Shown: positions 1 through 8,409, counted from the stretch's first letter. The stretch is 32,925 nt of DNA from Candidatus Poribacteria bacterium (GCA_012270795.1 JAAXHO010000237.1:65118-98042); one strand, 5' to 3'. Program-made: numbers and translations. The notes: a model not told the origin generated them from the sequence alone.

Positions 1-1323
1 ATCAATCCGTTTCAATGCTAATGCAGCGTTGAAACGAACATATCGGTTCTCATCTTCCAATTGTGCCAGCAGGTCTGGAAGTGCGGGTTCAGAAAGCGGC
101 CCCAAAATCGCCAAGGTGCGCGCCGCATTATACCGAACCCAATAATAGTCATCACGCAGACCTTCCGTTATCACACTTACCGTCTGGGATAAATCGGTCC
201 CCTCTTCCATCTGCTGTCCGATTATTCCCAACCCTTCAATCGCATGCCTACGCACCCAAGGCGATTTGTCTTTCGCAGCACGTGTTAACGCGGGCACTGC
301 TTCCTGTGCCACTTTACCCATATCTGCTAACGCGTATGCTGCAGTTGTCCGAACAGATTCATCTGATACCTGCAAACTATCAATGAGTGCCGAAACTGCG
401 GGAGAACCGACAAGGCTTAACGCATATCCCGCATAGTTCTGAATTGATGCGTTACCGCTGTGTAGAGCTTTCTGCAAAACTGGAACAGCAGCTGCACCGA
501 CTCTCCCCAAACGATACGCAGCATTTAACCGCATCTTTTCATTATCATGCTGCAAAGTATCAAGCAAATCAGTTACTTCGTCAGATGGAACACCGTTGGT
601 ACAACCGCTTTCATTTCCGTAATACCAATCCCACTGTGATTCCCACAGTTCTGGATGCTCAGGTTCTACGCCCTCTGCCACAGATTGCCAGTCAGCGTTT
701 TCACTTTGCCAAGTCGGTGTTCTCGGTTCATCAAGCCGTGAGAATAGAAACTTCAGCATATACCGCTTTTTATCACTCTCATTTGCCGTAGCACGATGCC
801 ACAAATCGTAGTGAACAATAGTTACAGTCCCCGCTTCACCGCACAGAGAAAGTTCTGGATGTTCATGTGCGCTTTCGCCGCTGTCGTAATATTGCGAACC
901 GGGCAGTACAGCAGTAGGTCCCATGTCTTCCGTCACATCCTGCGGGTAATAGAACCCCATCGTCCAACGGCATCGGTGACGACGAACTTGCTCATCACCT
1001 TCATAAGTATCCTTATGATGCCCTTGTCCACCCCCACCTATCGGATTGTAATGGCAGAAACGGTGCGGATGCATGATATAGTTTGTTCCAAGTACACCCC
1101 GCATTGCACCGTCAACTATTGGGTGGTCAAACACTTGCTGAATTTCAGGGATTAAGGGAAGGACATTGTTCCCCAAGTTGCCAGTTTGTTCAAACATAAC
1201 GTCTAAATGTTGGTAAATCTGCTCATGAAAACTTGGCGGAAAATCCGTTTTCACCTTGATGAATCCGTTGACGATAAAGTCTCGCATCTGTTCATCGGTG
1301 AGTGGTATCGATCGGTTTTGCAT
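1..1323 (-). CDS. PhyH-like dioxygenase fused to HEAT repeats (3' end beyond window)
   Basis: The reading frame is open for 441 codons from the ATG at 1323 to the left edge, so the C-terminus is missing. Residues 1 to about 200 look like the phytanoyl-CoA dioxygenase family of Fe(II)/2-oxoglutarate oxygenases: the HxD iron motif is H103-K-D105 (GHHKD), the distal histidine is H176 (HYDLWHRA), and R187 is a candidate for 2-oxoglutarate binding. From about residue 250 the protein becomes repeated helical units of roughly 30-35 residues (for example AAYRLGRVGAAAVPVL), typical of HEAT or PBS-lyase-like repeats, which usually bind proteins. The start is supported by AAGGAGGTG eight bases upstream and by a consensus promoter at 1352-1380. 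The substrate is unknown. No signal peptide is seen, so it is probably cytoplasmic. Small plus-strand frames over this region are shadows of this gene. Confidence 0.85.
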   Translation of the reverse strand, partial: MQNRSIPLTDEQMRDFIVNGFIKVKTDFPPSFHEQIYQHLDVMFEQTGNLGNNVLPLIPEIQQVFDHPIVDGAMRGVLGTNYIMHPHRFCHYNPIGGGGQGHHKDTYEGDEQVRRHRCRWTMGFYYPQDVTEDMGPTAVLPGSQYYDSGESAHEHPELSLCGEAGTVTIVHYDLWHRATANESDKKRYMLKFLFSRLDEPRTPTWQSENADWQSVAEGVEPEHPELWESQWDWYYGNESGCTNGVPSDEVTDLLDTLQHDNEKMRLNAAYRLGRVGAAAVPVLQKALHSGNASIQNYAGYALSLVGSPAVSALIDSLQVSDESVRTTAAYALADMGKVAQEAVPALTRAAKDKSPWVRRHAIEGLGIIGQQMEEGTDLSQTVSVITEGLRDDYYWVRYNAARTLAILGPLSEPALPDLLAQLEDENRYVRFNAALALKRID

Positions 1324-1351
1324 CTGATGCACCTCCTTATTTCATTTCATG

Positions 1352-1380
1352 AGTCTAACAAAATCATTTGAGAATGTCAA
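1352..1380 (-). promoter_or_regulatory. Sigma70-type promoter for the PhyH-HEAT gene
   Basis: Read on the minus strand, TTGACA (1375-1380) and TAGACT (1352-1357) are separated by exactly 17 bases. Transcription would start about 20 bases before the strong ribosome-binding site of the gene starting at 1323. Sequence match only. Confidence 0.65.
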
Positions 1381-1393
1381 TTCATATTAACCC

Positions 1394-1521
1394 TAGAGGT
1401 ATTCAATTGTCGGGTTTCGTTGTTGGAGGGGTTTCTAACCCCGAATTGAGATACACAGCAGCAGAAATCGGGGTTAGAAACCCCTCCAACAATGATACTT
1501 TGTGACAATTGAATGCCTCTG
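1394..1521. mobile_element. Palindromic MITE-like element, CAATTG-end family, copy 1
   Basis: A 128-bp imperfect palindrome. The outer arms are 1394-1409 and 1506-1521 (ending ATTCAATTG / CAATTGAAT). The inner arms are GTTGGAGGGGTTTCTAACCC and its complement, around 1422-1490. It is flanked by near-identical 10-bp direct repeats, ATATTAACCC (1384-1393) and ATATTACCCC (1522-1531), as expected for a target-site duplication. It encodes no protein. A second copy of the family lies at 20939-21057. Confidence 0.75.
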
Positions 1522-1544
1522 ATATTACCCCAAATAATTTCCAC

Positions 1545-1573
1545 TTGTTTACAGATTGTGTTAATGCTAAAAT
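1545..1573 (+). promoter_or_regulatory. Putative sigma70 promoter for the PhyH gene at 1607
   Basis: TTGTTT (1545-1550), a 17-base spacer and TAAAAT (1568-1573), 33 bases before the start codon. The -35 is only a partial match. It lies just outside the repeat element at 1394-1521. Confidence 0.45.
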
Positions 1574-1606
1574 AATCGCTTAAATGCATCTAATAGGAGA
1601 ACTCTT

Positions 1607-2488
1607 ATGAGACTAGCGCAAGAACAGAAAGACACTTACCGTACAACTGGCGTGCTGCTGGTCAAAAATACTTTGACAGATGAAGACACGCAACCGGTAA
1701 TAGATGAAATTGAAGATTGGATTTCTGAACGCGCCAACGATTTACATCAGCAAGGAAAAATCGAGAACCTATATGAAGATGAACCTTTTGATAAACGCTT
1801 CGGAAAACTCCTTGCACAGTCAGGTGAAATTGGACGCGGATTAGACATCATGCACTATCGGGGGAAAGCCATCTTTGATTTTATGAGAAACGATAATCTG
1901 CTTGATGCCATTGAGGGAATCGTCGGACCTGAGATCACATGCAACCCAATTCAACATGTCCGAGCGAAACCCCCGGTCGTTGATGGAAACGCAAGCTGGG
2001 CAGGCGGTGTGCCTTGGCACCAAGACGCTGGCGTAATGATGGAAGAAGCAGAAGGCTCAAATATCGTAACTTGTTGGCTACCATTAGGTGATAGCACCAT
2101 TGAAATGGGATGCCTTGAAGCACTGCCCGGTATTACCGAAGACATTGGATACCTCACACATCAGAAAGCTGGCGGCACCATGATTGTACCAGACCTAATG
2201 CCCGATGTTGAACCCATGATGTTGGAATGCTATCGTGGAGATATTATCTTACTCAGTCGTTTTACACCGCACCGTTCACAACCGAATAAATCTGACCGAT
2301 GTAGGTGGTCCTTAGACCTGCGTTTCCAAACAACTGGTCACCATACAGGCAGAACCGCACATCCTGATTTCATTGTCCGCAGCAGAAAAAATCCTGAAAC
2401 CGTCCTGACAGACCACGCTCAATGGTGCCACTTATGGGTAGACGCATTTGAAAACCCGCGCGGTTTTGCTGGACACCGTTCCATATAA
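1607..2488 (+). CDS. Phytanoyl-CoA dioxygenase family protein
   Basis: A 293-residue Fe(II)/2-oxoglutarate-dependent oxygenase of the PhyH family. All expected metal and cosubstrate residues are visible: H138-Q-D140 (VPWHQDAGVMM), distal H222 (FTPHRSQPN) and R233 in RWSLDLRF, which would bind 2-oxoglutarate. Length is normal for the family and the start follows AGGAG with good spacing. No signal peptide is present, so it is cytoplasmic. Members hydroxylate very different small molecules, including lipids, ectoine, halogenated compounds and phosphonates, so the substrate cannot be named. It is divergent from the PhyH-HEAT gene on its left, and each has its own promoter. Confidence 0.9.
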   Translation: MRLAQEQKDTYRTTGVLLVKNTLTDEDTQPVIDEIEDWISERANDLHQQGKIENLYEDEPFDKRFGKLLAQSGEIGRGLDIMHYRGKAIFDFMRNDNLLDAIEGIVGPEITCNPIQHVRAKPPVVDGNASWAGGVPWHQDAGVMMEEAEGSNIVTCWLPLGDSTIEMGCLEALPGITEDIGYLTHQKAGGTMIVPDLMPDVEPMMLECYRGDIILLSRFTPHRSQPNKSDRCRWSLDLRFQTTGHHTGRTAHPDFIVRSRKNPETVLTDHAQWCHLWVDAFENPRGFAGHRSI

Positions 2489-2524
2489 CAGAAGCTAAGA
2501 TGTATACACCGTAACACAATTTTG

Positions 2525-2553
2525 TTGCACGCTAATATCTTTTGTGATAGAAT
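2525..2553 (+). promoter_or_regulatory. Sigma70-type promoter for the LamG protein gene
   Basis: TTGCAC (2525-2530), 17 bases, then TAGAAT (2548-2553), about 90 bases before the start codon. The leader between holds an imperfect hairpin, TTATCAA (2585-2591) against TTGATAA (2602-2608). Confidence 0.5.
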
Positions 2554-2641
2554 AAACAAATTTTACAGGTCTAAACAGTGTTAAATTATCAACGAAACAC
2601 ATTGATAATTCTTTATTTTGTATATAAATAGGAGATAGATT

Positions 2642-3406
2642 ATGTTTAAATTTAGCACATGTGCCCTAAGTCTATTGCTTATATTGGGAATCAACATAGC
2701 CAGTTTGGCAGAGATTACTGATGATATGATTGTCGCAGCGTGGCTGTTTGACGGTGATGCCAAAGATATTTCAAAAAACGGATACCACGGTGAACTACAA
2801 GGTGGAAAATTCGTTGCAGGAAAGTTCGGACAAGCACTTGAATTAAACGGCTCCAGTGAATGGGTTGCCATTAATCAAAAGATGGGATCGTTTGAAGAGT
2901 TAACGTTCGCCCACTGGCTCAATTGCACAGGCAGAGACGGTCAATGGCGAACTTTCTTTAACAACAACGGTTGGAAAGGGGGAGATGTTCACTACCAGTT
3001 ACATCAGGACAATAGAGTAGAATTTTCAATCAATAACCCTGGTGATAATGATAGGTTTGCTACTTACAGGGTGACAGGTGGCGAATTGAATAAATGGACA
3101 CACATAGCAACCGTTTACAGTGGGAAGGAGGGCAAAGTCCGCTTTTGTATTGACGGTGAACTAAATATAGAACTCGACTGGGGAAACAATCTGGCTGTCC
3201 TTGATGTCGCACAAATCGGGGCATGGAAAAACAACGCAGGCAACCAAGAACGACACATGCAAGGACTTTTTGATGAGTTTGCCATCTTCAATACCGTATT
3301 GAGCCAAGATGAAATTAATTCTCTCAAAGACAGCGGTCTGGAAGGCGGACTCGCCGTTGATCCAAAAAAGAAATTGACTGTCACATGGGGTAGCCTCAAG
3401 AAATAA
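2642..3406 (+). CDS. Secreted LamG / concanavalin-like lectin domain protein
   Basis: A 254-residue protein with a Sec signal peptide (about 1-24, ending SLAE) and one LamG-type beta-sandwich domain (about 30-230). The domain follows the usual pattern: AAWLFDGDAKDISKNGYHG, a Trp-rich middle, then GLFDEFAIFNTVLSQDEI near the end. Such domains bind carbohydrate or glycoprotein; no catalytic motif is visible. The C-terminus, VDPKKKLTVTWGSLKK, closely resembles that of the unrelated CBM9-like protein at 4142-4928, which suggests a shared sorting or anchoring tag. The start follows GGAG at about nine bases. The ligand is unknown. Confidence 0.85.
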   Translation: MFKFSTCALSLLLILGINIASLAEITDDMIVAAWLFDGDAKDISKNGYHGELQGGKFVAGKFGQALELNGSSEWVAINQKMGSFEELTFAHWLNCTGRDGQWRTFFNNNGWKGGDVHYQLHQDNRVEFSINNPGDNDRFATYRVTGGELNKWTHIATVYSGKEGKVRFCIDGELNIELDWGNNLAVLDVAQIGAWKNNAGNQERHMQGLFDEFAIFNTVLSQDEINSLKDSGLEGGLAVDPKKKLTVTWGSLKK

Positions 3407-3439
3407 ACAATAATAGCTGCCTCCTCACTGTTACATAAT

Positions 3440-3567
3440 AGGACTTACGCATCCCACCTTGATAAGGAGTAGGGGGGTTAAATAGTGCGATATTCAGTGT
3501 TTTTAGTCTTTATTAACCCCTTAAATCCCCCTTATCAAGGGGACTTTAAGAGAAATGTGTAAGTCCT
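3440..3567. repeat. MITE-like inverted repeat with AGGACTTAC ends
   Basis: Near-perfect terminal inverted repeats, AGGACTTACGCAT (3440-3452) and ATGTGTAAGTCCT (3555-3567), enclose a second pair of arms around CCTTGATAAGG and CCTTATCAAGG. It is non-coding and is the first of several repeats between the LamG gene and the small membrane peptide. The rest of 3568-3700 shows only a weak hairpin (3654-3674). Confidence 0.65.
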
Positions 3568-3700
3568 GCATAATAGTCAATTCAATGGAAATCCTTTGCA
3601 AAGTGTAAACCCTAAAACCCCAACTGACGTTATTTTAGGTCAGACACACAACACTTTATCATCGTAAGATAAAGGTGAACATCACATTCTCCCTTATCTT

Positions 3701-3848
3701 ATACCATTTCTACTTTATAATATCCCATTTTTTCGTAGGTCGGGTAGAGGCACGAAACCCGACATGATAGCGACAATCAATACATGTCGGACTTCGTGCC
3801 TCTATCCGACCTACGGAAGAATCGTATTAAAATAATTGGAATTGGTAT
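3701..3848. repeat. ATACCATTTC-end palindromic element with CGTAGGTCGGG core
   Basis: Ends ATACCATTTC (3701-3710) and GAATTGGTAT (3839-3848) frame an inner hairpin at about 3732-3817 (CGTAGGTCGGGTAGAGGCAC and its near-complement). The same terminal family recurs at 4970, 8109, 14465, 27791, 30427 and 30641 with other cores. A broken relative of this exact combination lies at 24885-24929. Confidence 0.65.
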
Positions 3849-3918
3849 TACGCTAATAAAATTTCAGTTTTGTAGTATGCAAATCCTGCCATACTTCGTA
3901 ACGGATCCATATTGATAA

Positions 3919-4086
3919 ATGAATAACACTTTACAGATTATTTTAGGAATTATTATCGTAGTTGTCACTATAGCGATATTTGTTGAAGTCTTGCAGGTAC
4001 TTTTCACGCTCGTAATTTCTGTAGCATTGATAATAATTATCGTTGGCGGTGCTTACCTAATTCTTAGAAAAATCCTTAATGGATAG
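3919..4086 (+). CDS. Small hydrophobic membrane peptide, 55 residues
   Basis: A short frame, MNNTLQIILGIIIVVVTIAI..., with two predicted membrane segments (about 5-22 and 26-48) separated by VEV, and a basic C-terminus (ILRKILNG). This is a plausible small inner-membrane protein with its C-terminus inside. No clear ribosome-binding site is visible upstream, and composition-driven open frames occur in AT-rich DNA, so the call is tentative. It ends 55 bases before the CBM9-like gene. Function unknown. Confidence 0.4.
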   Translation: MNNTLQIILGIIIVVVTIAIFVEVLQVLFTLVISVALIIIIVGGAYLILRKILNG

Positions 4087-4141
4087 TCAACTAATTCTGT
4101 TGTTTAACATTTTAACGAAAATTTTCAAAAGGATTATTACC

Positions 4142-4928
4142 ATGAAAATACATGCCAAAACTCCAATCTCCATTCAAAACATAGTTGCCTTCATATCAGT
4201 TCTCGTGCTGATAGTTTGTATGATAAACCTGACTTATGCTGCTCGCGAAAAAACAATATATCGCCAAGCAAATTTCCAATTTTAGACCTGACGGGGACAT
4301 CAGTGAATGGGAACACGTTGAAGCTGTCCCGTTTGATCAACTAAAAGATGTAGGAAATGAACTACCAGCCCCAGGCGATTTTACCGGCAGTGGACGCGTC
4401 GCATGGAGCGCAAAAGAACCTAATATGATTTACTTCCTCGTCGAAATCACGGACGACATATTTCAAGATATTCACCCCGAAGATAGCAATTGGTGGAATG
4501 ACGACAGCGTTGAGTTTATGTTCGATTTTGACAACACGATGATCCGAGACGGACTCGTCCAATGGACACTCGGTGCAAATGGGTTAGATGTCTCCGCAGC
4601 AGCATCAGCAGATAATACGCTTTGGGCACTTTCAAGGAGTTTCAATAACTATATTTATGAAGTCGCAATTGACCCGACAGCACCGAGAGGACCAAGACCA
4701 GGAAACAATGATAGAGGAAAAGACTTCAGAGCTCATGACGGATTGACAATTGGATTAAGCTTTCACATGAATGATTGTGAAAATAATGTCCGTGAACATC
4801 AGATCGGATGGACAGCGGGGGGCGCATGGGACGCGCTTGCTTACGGTGACCTCATTTTTGACAAAGCATATTGGGGGGTGGACCCTTCAGGCAAACTCGC
4901 AACAACATGGGCAGAACTCAAGCAGTAA
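4142..4928 (+). pseudogene. Secreted CBM9-like (DOMON-type) sugar-binding protein, frameshifted in an A run
   Basis: An ATG at 4142 (AAAGGA upstream) opens a signal peptide, MKIHAKTPISIQN...INLTYAARE, that stops at 4285. The mature domain is in the +1 frame from about 4248 to 4928. The switch lies in six consecutive A's (4248-4253); with five A's the two halves join as AARE-KQYIAKQIS and give an intact protein of about 261 residues. The mature part resembles carbohydrate-binding module 9: RPDGDISEWEHV near the start, NWWNDDSVEFMFD in the middle and GWTAGGAWDALAYGDLIF near the end. The C-terminus, VDPSGKLATTWAELKQ, matches the tail of the LamG protein upstream. It may be a true frameshift, an assembly error or a gene rescued by transcriptional slippage. 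Without the upstream frame, the internal ATG at 4236 would give a protein with no signal peptide. Confidence 0.75.
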
Positions 4929-4969
4929 TCCCAACATAATAGTCCTATTGTGGTCCTAAGTATGTTATT

Positions 4970-5085
4970 ATACCATTTCAAATACATAATGTTTCGTTAC
5001 CATGTCGGCAAAACTTTCTTATCAATGGGGTTTTATCTCCCCTGCTTGCGGAGGATAAAGGGGAGTTCTCAAGTAGAAATGGTAT
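4970..5085. repeat. ATACCATTTC-end palindromic element with GGGG-rich core
   Basis: Ends ATACCATTTC (4970-4979) and GAAATGGTAT (5076-5085) frame an inner hairpin built from GGGGTTTTATCTCCCC and GGATAAAGGGGA. It abuts a different element starting at 5087. Confidence 0.6.
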
Positions 5086-5086
5086 T

Positions 5087-5236
5087 ACTTGTCTGAACTA
5101 GGATTTTCAGGATTATCAGATTTTCAGGATTTTCTCAATAGGTTCTATTCTCAAATTGACATCAAAGTGCATGAAAAAGCCTTGATAAGGTAATCCTGGT
5201 AATCTGGAAATCCTGAAAATCCTAGTTCAGACAAGT
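5087..5236. repeat. CTGAAC-family palindromic element, copy 1
   Basis: Perfect terminal inverted repeats of about 28 bp: ACTTGTCTGAACTAGGATT... from 5087 and its complement ending at 5236. Related copies lie at 19654-19822 and 22293-22487. Base differences among copies occur in both arms of the same copy, so pairing is preserved. Between this element and the WD40 gene end (5237-5344) nothing else is recognised. Confidence 0.7.
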
Positions 5237-5344
5237 GAAAACAACTTTACTCACAATTCATGCCAATAACTTTACACCCCCCCTCTTACATTGCAGCAAG
5301 TACATTTATTTATCGGTTTTCTGGCGTGTTTTATCACAAACCTT

Positions 5345-7240
5345 CTATTCAATAATGTCCCACAGATTCACAATCCAATCATCACTCCGACTCACAAGTT
5401 TTTTGCCATCCGCAGCAAACGCAACTTCGCGCACCTTATCCCAATGTGCCGAGCACCTCTGCAGAACCCTGCCAGAACGGACATCTATAATCTCCACAAT
5501 CCCACTCGTATTACCAGCCGCAAGACGTTCACCATCCGGACTGAAAGCAACACACAAAAAACTTGACCGATACCCACTGAACACCCCCTTTTGTCCACCT
5601 GTGCGCGTATCCCACAGATAGATTCTGCGCGTGTTATCTACGGCAGCGAGTGTTTCTCCATCCGGACTGAAGGCAGCACTTAAGACCTTTAAATTATGTC
5701 CTTTGAGAACTTTCTGTTCCTCACCTGTATCCGCATCCCACAGACGGAGCATATTATCCTGACCCCAGCTTGCCAACAGAGAACCATCCTGACTGAAAAC
5801 AACATTTCCGACAAGTGCCTCATGCCCCACGAGTGCTTTTTTTAATGCACCTGTTTCCACATCCCACAAACGAACAGTGGCATCCTGACAACCGCCAGCG
5901 AGTGTTTTCCCATCCGGACTGAAGGCAATACCATATAAACGTGTGTCATCCTCTTTTTCAAGGGATTTCAGTTCCTTGCCAGTGTCTACATCCCAGAGAT
6001 GGATAGGATCATCATAATGTGCAGTTGCGAGTGTTTTCCCATTCGGATGTAATACAAAGTTACTGACAAGATCTAACTGTAACTGATCTATTCGAAATGT
6101 TTTCTGTAGTGCGCCCGATGTTGTGTCCCATAAACAGATGTTCCTATCTCTACCCGTAGTTGCGAATGTATCCCCATCCGCTCTGACAGCAATTCGACCA
6201 AATACACCATAATGTTCGGTAAACATACCTATCTGTTCCCCGGAGGGAACTTCCCGAATAAGGATGTTCCCATCCTCACCACTACTTGCAATTGTCCGCA
6301 TATCCGGACTAAAAGCAACAGCACTCACTCTTCCATAATGTCCTTTAAGTGTTTTCCAGTGTTCACCTGTGTTTGCGTCCCACATACCAACAGTTCCGTC
6401 AGAGAAACCGCAGGCTAACAGACTCCCATCCGGACTTAAGACGACACTTCGAACACGCGTTAAATTTTCTGCAAATACATGTTTCTGTTTTCCCGTGTTT
6501 GTATCCCATAGACGGATGCTCCCATCCCAACTCCCGCTTATCAACGTCTTTCCATCTTGACTGAAGACGATACCGCGCTTACCAAAAGCTGCCTTGTGTC
6601 CTTCAAGTGTTTGTATGGGTGCCCTTGTAACCGTATCCCACAGAAAGATTGTTTTTTCGTGATTCGCACTTGCCAGTATCTTTCCATCCGGACTGTAGAC
6701 GAGACTGTAAGCTACAGGCTTAAGCATATTCTTTTGTATACCAGTGTTAACATCCCATAAATGGATATGGGGTCCACCGAAATAGGATGCTGCGAGTGTT
6801 CCACCATCCGGACTAAACGCAATACACCTAACATAGTTCCCAGTATAAAGTGTCTGCTTATGTTTGAGGGTGTCCGTATCCCAAAAATGTATGACACCTT
6901 TTTCATCACCGCTGGCGAAGGTGCTACCATCCAAACTAAACGCGAGGCAAATAACGGACGCTTTGTGCATTATCAACATGCGAAGCGGTTGAAAGTTGAT
7001 CGCATCATATAACCAAATACCAATTGAAGTTGCAACAACCAGACGCTTGCCATCTGAGGTATACTGCATATCGTGGACAAGCCCTTTACCGGGTTGGGCA
7101 ATAAGAAAATTTTCCATGGGAATATTTGGTGGAGAACCAGATCCCCAACCTACCCACGAATCAGTGAAAACAGTGGGAGCATAGAACATTGAAGCGAGAT
7201 AGAGTGTCAAAATGATTGAGAAACGGACTTTTCTTATCAC
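5345..7240 (-). CDS. Exported 14-repeat WD40 protein
   Basis: A 631-residue protein. The chosen start is the GTG at 7240: AGGAG lies eight bases upstream and the frame then opens directly into a Sec signal peptide (MIRKVRFSIILTLYLASMFYAP). An upstream ATG at 7309 would bury this signal. The mature protein is almost entirely WD40 repeats. Fourteen units can be counted by the FSPDGK.LA and LWD..TG signatures, enough for two seven-bladed propellers. WD40 propellers are protein-interaction platforms, and export outside the cytoplasm is the unusual point. No kinase, caspase or other effector domain is attached. It has its own promoter (7300-7328). Partner unknown. Confidence 0.85.
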   Translation of the reverse strand: MIRKVRFSIILTLYLASMFYAPTVFTDSWVGWGSGSPPNIPMENFLIAQPGKGLVHDMQYTSDGKRLVVATSIGIWLYDAINFQPLRMLIMHKASVICLAFSLDGSTFASGDEKGVIHFWDTDTLKHKQTLYTGNYVRCIAFSPDGGTLAASYFGGPHIHLWDVNTGIQKNMLKPVAYSLVYSPDGKILASANHEKTIFLWDTVTRAPIQTLEGHKAAFGKRGIVFSQDGKTLISGSWDGSIRLWDTNTGKQKHVFAENLTRVRSVVLSPDGSLLACGFSDGTVGMWDANTGEHWKTLKGHYGRVSAVAFSPDMRTIASSGEDGNILIREVPSGEQIGMFTEHYGVFGRIAVRADGDTFATTGRDRNICLWDTTSGALQKTFRIDQLQLDLVSNFVLHPNGKTLATAHYDDPIHLWDVDTGKELKSLEKEDDTRLYGIAFSPDGKTLAGGCQDATVRLWDVETGALKKALVGHEALVGNVVFSQDGSLLASWGQDNMLRLWDADTGEEQKVLKGHNLKVLSAAFSPDGETLAAVDNTRRIYLWDTRTGGQKGVFSGYRSSFLCVAFSPDGERLAAGNTSGIVEIIDVRSGRVLQRCSAHWDKVREVAFAADGKKLVSRSDDWIVNLWDIIE

Positions 7241-7299
7241 GATTGTGTCTCCTGAATTTGGATTGTGAGGGTAGGATTGTACATAAAACAAGTAAGAAT

Positions 7300-7328
7300 A
7301 GTATAACAAAACTATTTTGGGATTTCAA
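7300..7328 (-). promoter_or_regulatory. Sigma70-type promoter for the WD40 gene
   Basis: On the minus strand: TTGAAA (7323-7328), 17 bases, TATACT (7300-7305). The predicted transcript starts about 55 bases before the GTG at 7240, which supports that start over the ATG at 7309, since that ATG would lie upstream of the transcription start. Confidence 0.65.
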
Positions 7329-7409
7329 TGAGAGTTAAAACTGATATGAATTTTGTGGAGGGGTGTACACCTGATATTCTGTATGAATTGCGCGGTTTCT
7401 CGCTTTTTT

Positions 7410-8045
7410 TCATTCATCTTCTTTAAACCGAATAGGTCCGCCACGGTCTTGGACTGGGACAATTTTCGGTACAACTATGATAAGTTCTCGCTCAGCAGCT
7501 TCCCTGAATAATTTTATTTCTCGGAAGGGTATATGGTTTCTCGGTTGGACATTAACCGCTTGACTATTGCCAAACACCCAAATAGTACCATACCCAACTT
7601 TGCCAATACCTGCCGCTCTCCCTATATCCAAAACTTTGACAAATTGTTCATGTAACACTTCTCGACCTGAATGTATAAGCATCTTTACCTTATGTTCTGC
7701 TGGTAAGTCCCGAAGAATAAACAACATCTCATCATACTGCACATCCGCTTTACGTGCGGATGTGGAACTTACAAACAAACGCATTGTTTCCATATTGTTC
7801 CCATCAGTCGGATTGTCAATCTGTATAAATATTTTTCCTTCTGTATAATCATGTGTAGGACTGCCATGCGTCTCATAGTACACAGGAATTGCTCGAATTG
7901 GTACAAAACATTTAGACGCAATAATAATGAAAATCGGTAGTAATAACAGGCAATCAACCAGCGGAAGTAAGTAAAGTTTGGGTATTTTGTATTTCCGTCT
8001 TTGTAGTGTTATCAAAGATGATTTCCCTGTATCAGTTTTTTTCAT
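7410..8045 (-). CDS. ExbD/TolR-like biopolymer transport protein, orphan
   Basis: A 211-residue protein with a short basic cytoplasmic N-terminus, one membrane segment (about 24-44) and a periplasmic domain. The segment KLYLLPLVDCLLLLPIFII keeps the intramembrane aspartate (D31) that carries protons in ExbD and TolR. The later stretch VKVLDIGRAAGIGKVGYGT matches the conserved end of the ExbD fold. Family members work with ExbB/TolQ to drive TonB-type transport or envelope functions, but no ExbB or TonB gene lies in the window. The start at 8045 follows AAGGAG at six bases; an upstream ATG at 8069 precedes this site. It is somewhat longer than typical ExbD (about 140), with an added C-terminal region. 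Confidence 0.7.
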   Translation of the reverse strand: MKKTDTGKSSLITLQRRKYKIPKLYLLPLVDCLLLLPIFIIIASKCFVPIRAIPVYYETHGSPTHDYTEGKIFIQIDNPTDGNNMETMRLFVSSTSARKADVQYDEMLFILRDLPAEHKVKMLIHSGREVLHEQFVKVLDIGRAAGIGKVGYGTIWVFGNSQAVNVQPRNHIPFREIKLFREAAERELIIVVPKIVPVQDRGGPIRFKEDE

Positions 8046-8108
8046 CACCCGCTCCTTATGTAAAAGCATCTATATAGGTAACACTTGTCCAGACATAAAG
8101 TTGCTATT

Positions 8109-8266
8109 ATACCATTTTCCATTTAATATTGTCTCATTAAAGAATTCCACTGTTATTGCTGGTTAGAGGCCCTCTCTACGGTAGGAGCGACCTCCCGGTC
8201 GCGACCAGGAGGTCGCTCCTACCGGAACCCCGCTTCTAATGAGACATAATCAATTAGAAATGCTAT
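8109..8266. repeat. ATACC-end palindromic element with GTAGGAGCGACC core
   Basis: Ends ATACC (8109) and AGAAATGCTAT (to 8266), with second arms TGTCTCATTA / TAATGAGACA, frame a long GC-rich hairpin (GGTAGGAGCGACCTCC and complement, about 8180-8223). The same combination recurs at 30427-30855, and the core alone at 16717, 19510 and 25732. It lies in the divergent space between the ExbD-like gene and the sugar isomerase gene. Confidence 0.7.
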
Positions 8267-8409
8267 TACATCAAACCGTCTTGATAAGGATAATTGTTAT
8301 TCTTAGCAACAAATCATGATGCAGCGGTCTTTTTCGCGTCTTCCGTGTTTTCTGCGAATTCCGAGATTCCGCACACACTCAGCGTTTTCTGCGAATTCCT
8401 CCATTCCCC

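Noticed and set aside
63-1155. Three plus-strand open frames at the left end
   Set aside because: They are antisense to the PhyH-HEAT gene, which has clear motifs, a promoter and a ribosome-binding site; their translations resemble no protein.
4248-4254. Programmed -1 frameshift at the A-AAA-AAC heptamer
   Set aside because: The downstream domain is in the +1 frame relative to the signal peptide, so a -1 shift would not join them; loss of one A is the simpler fit.
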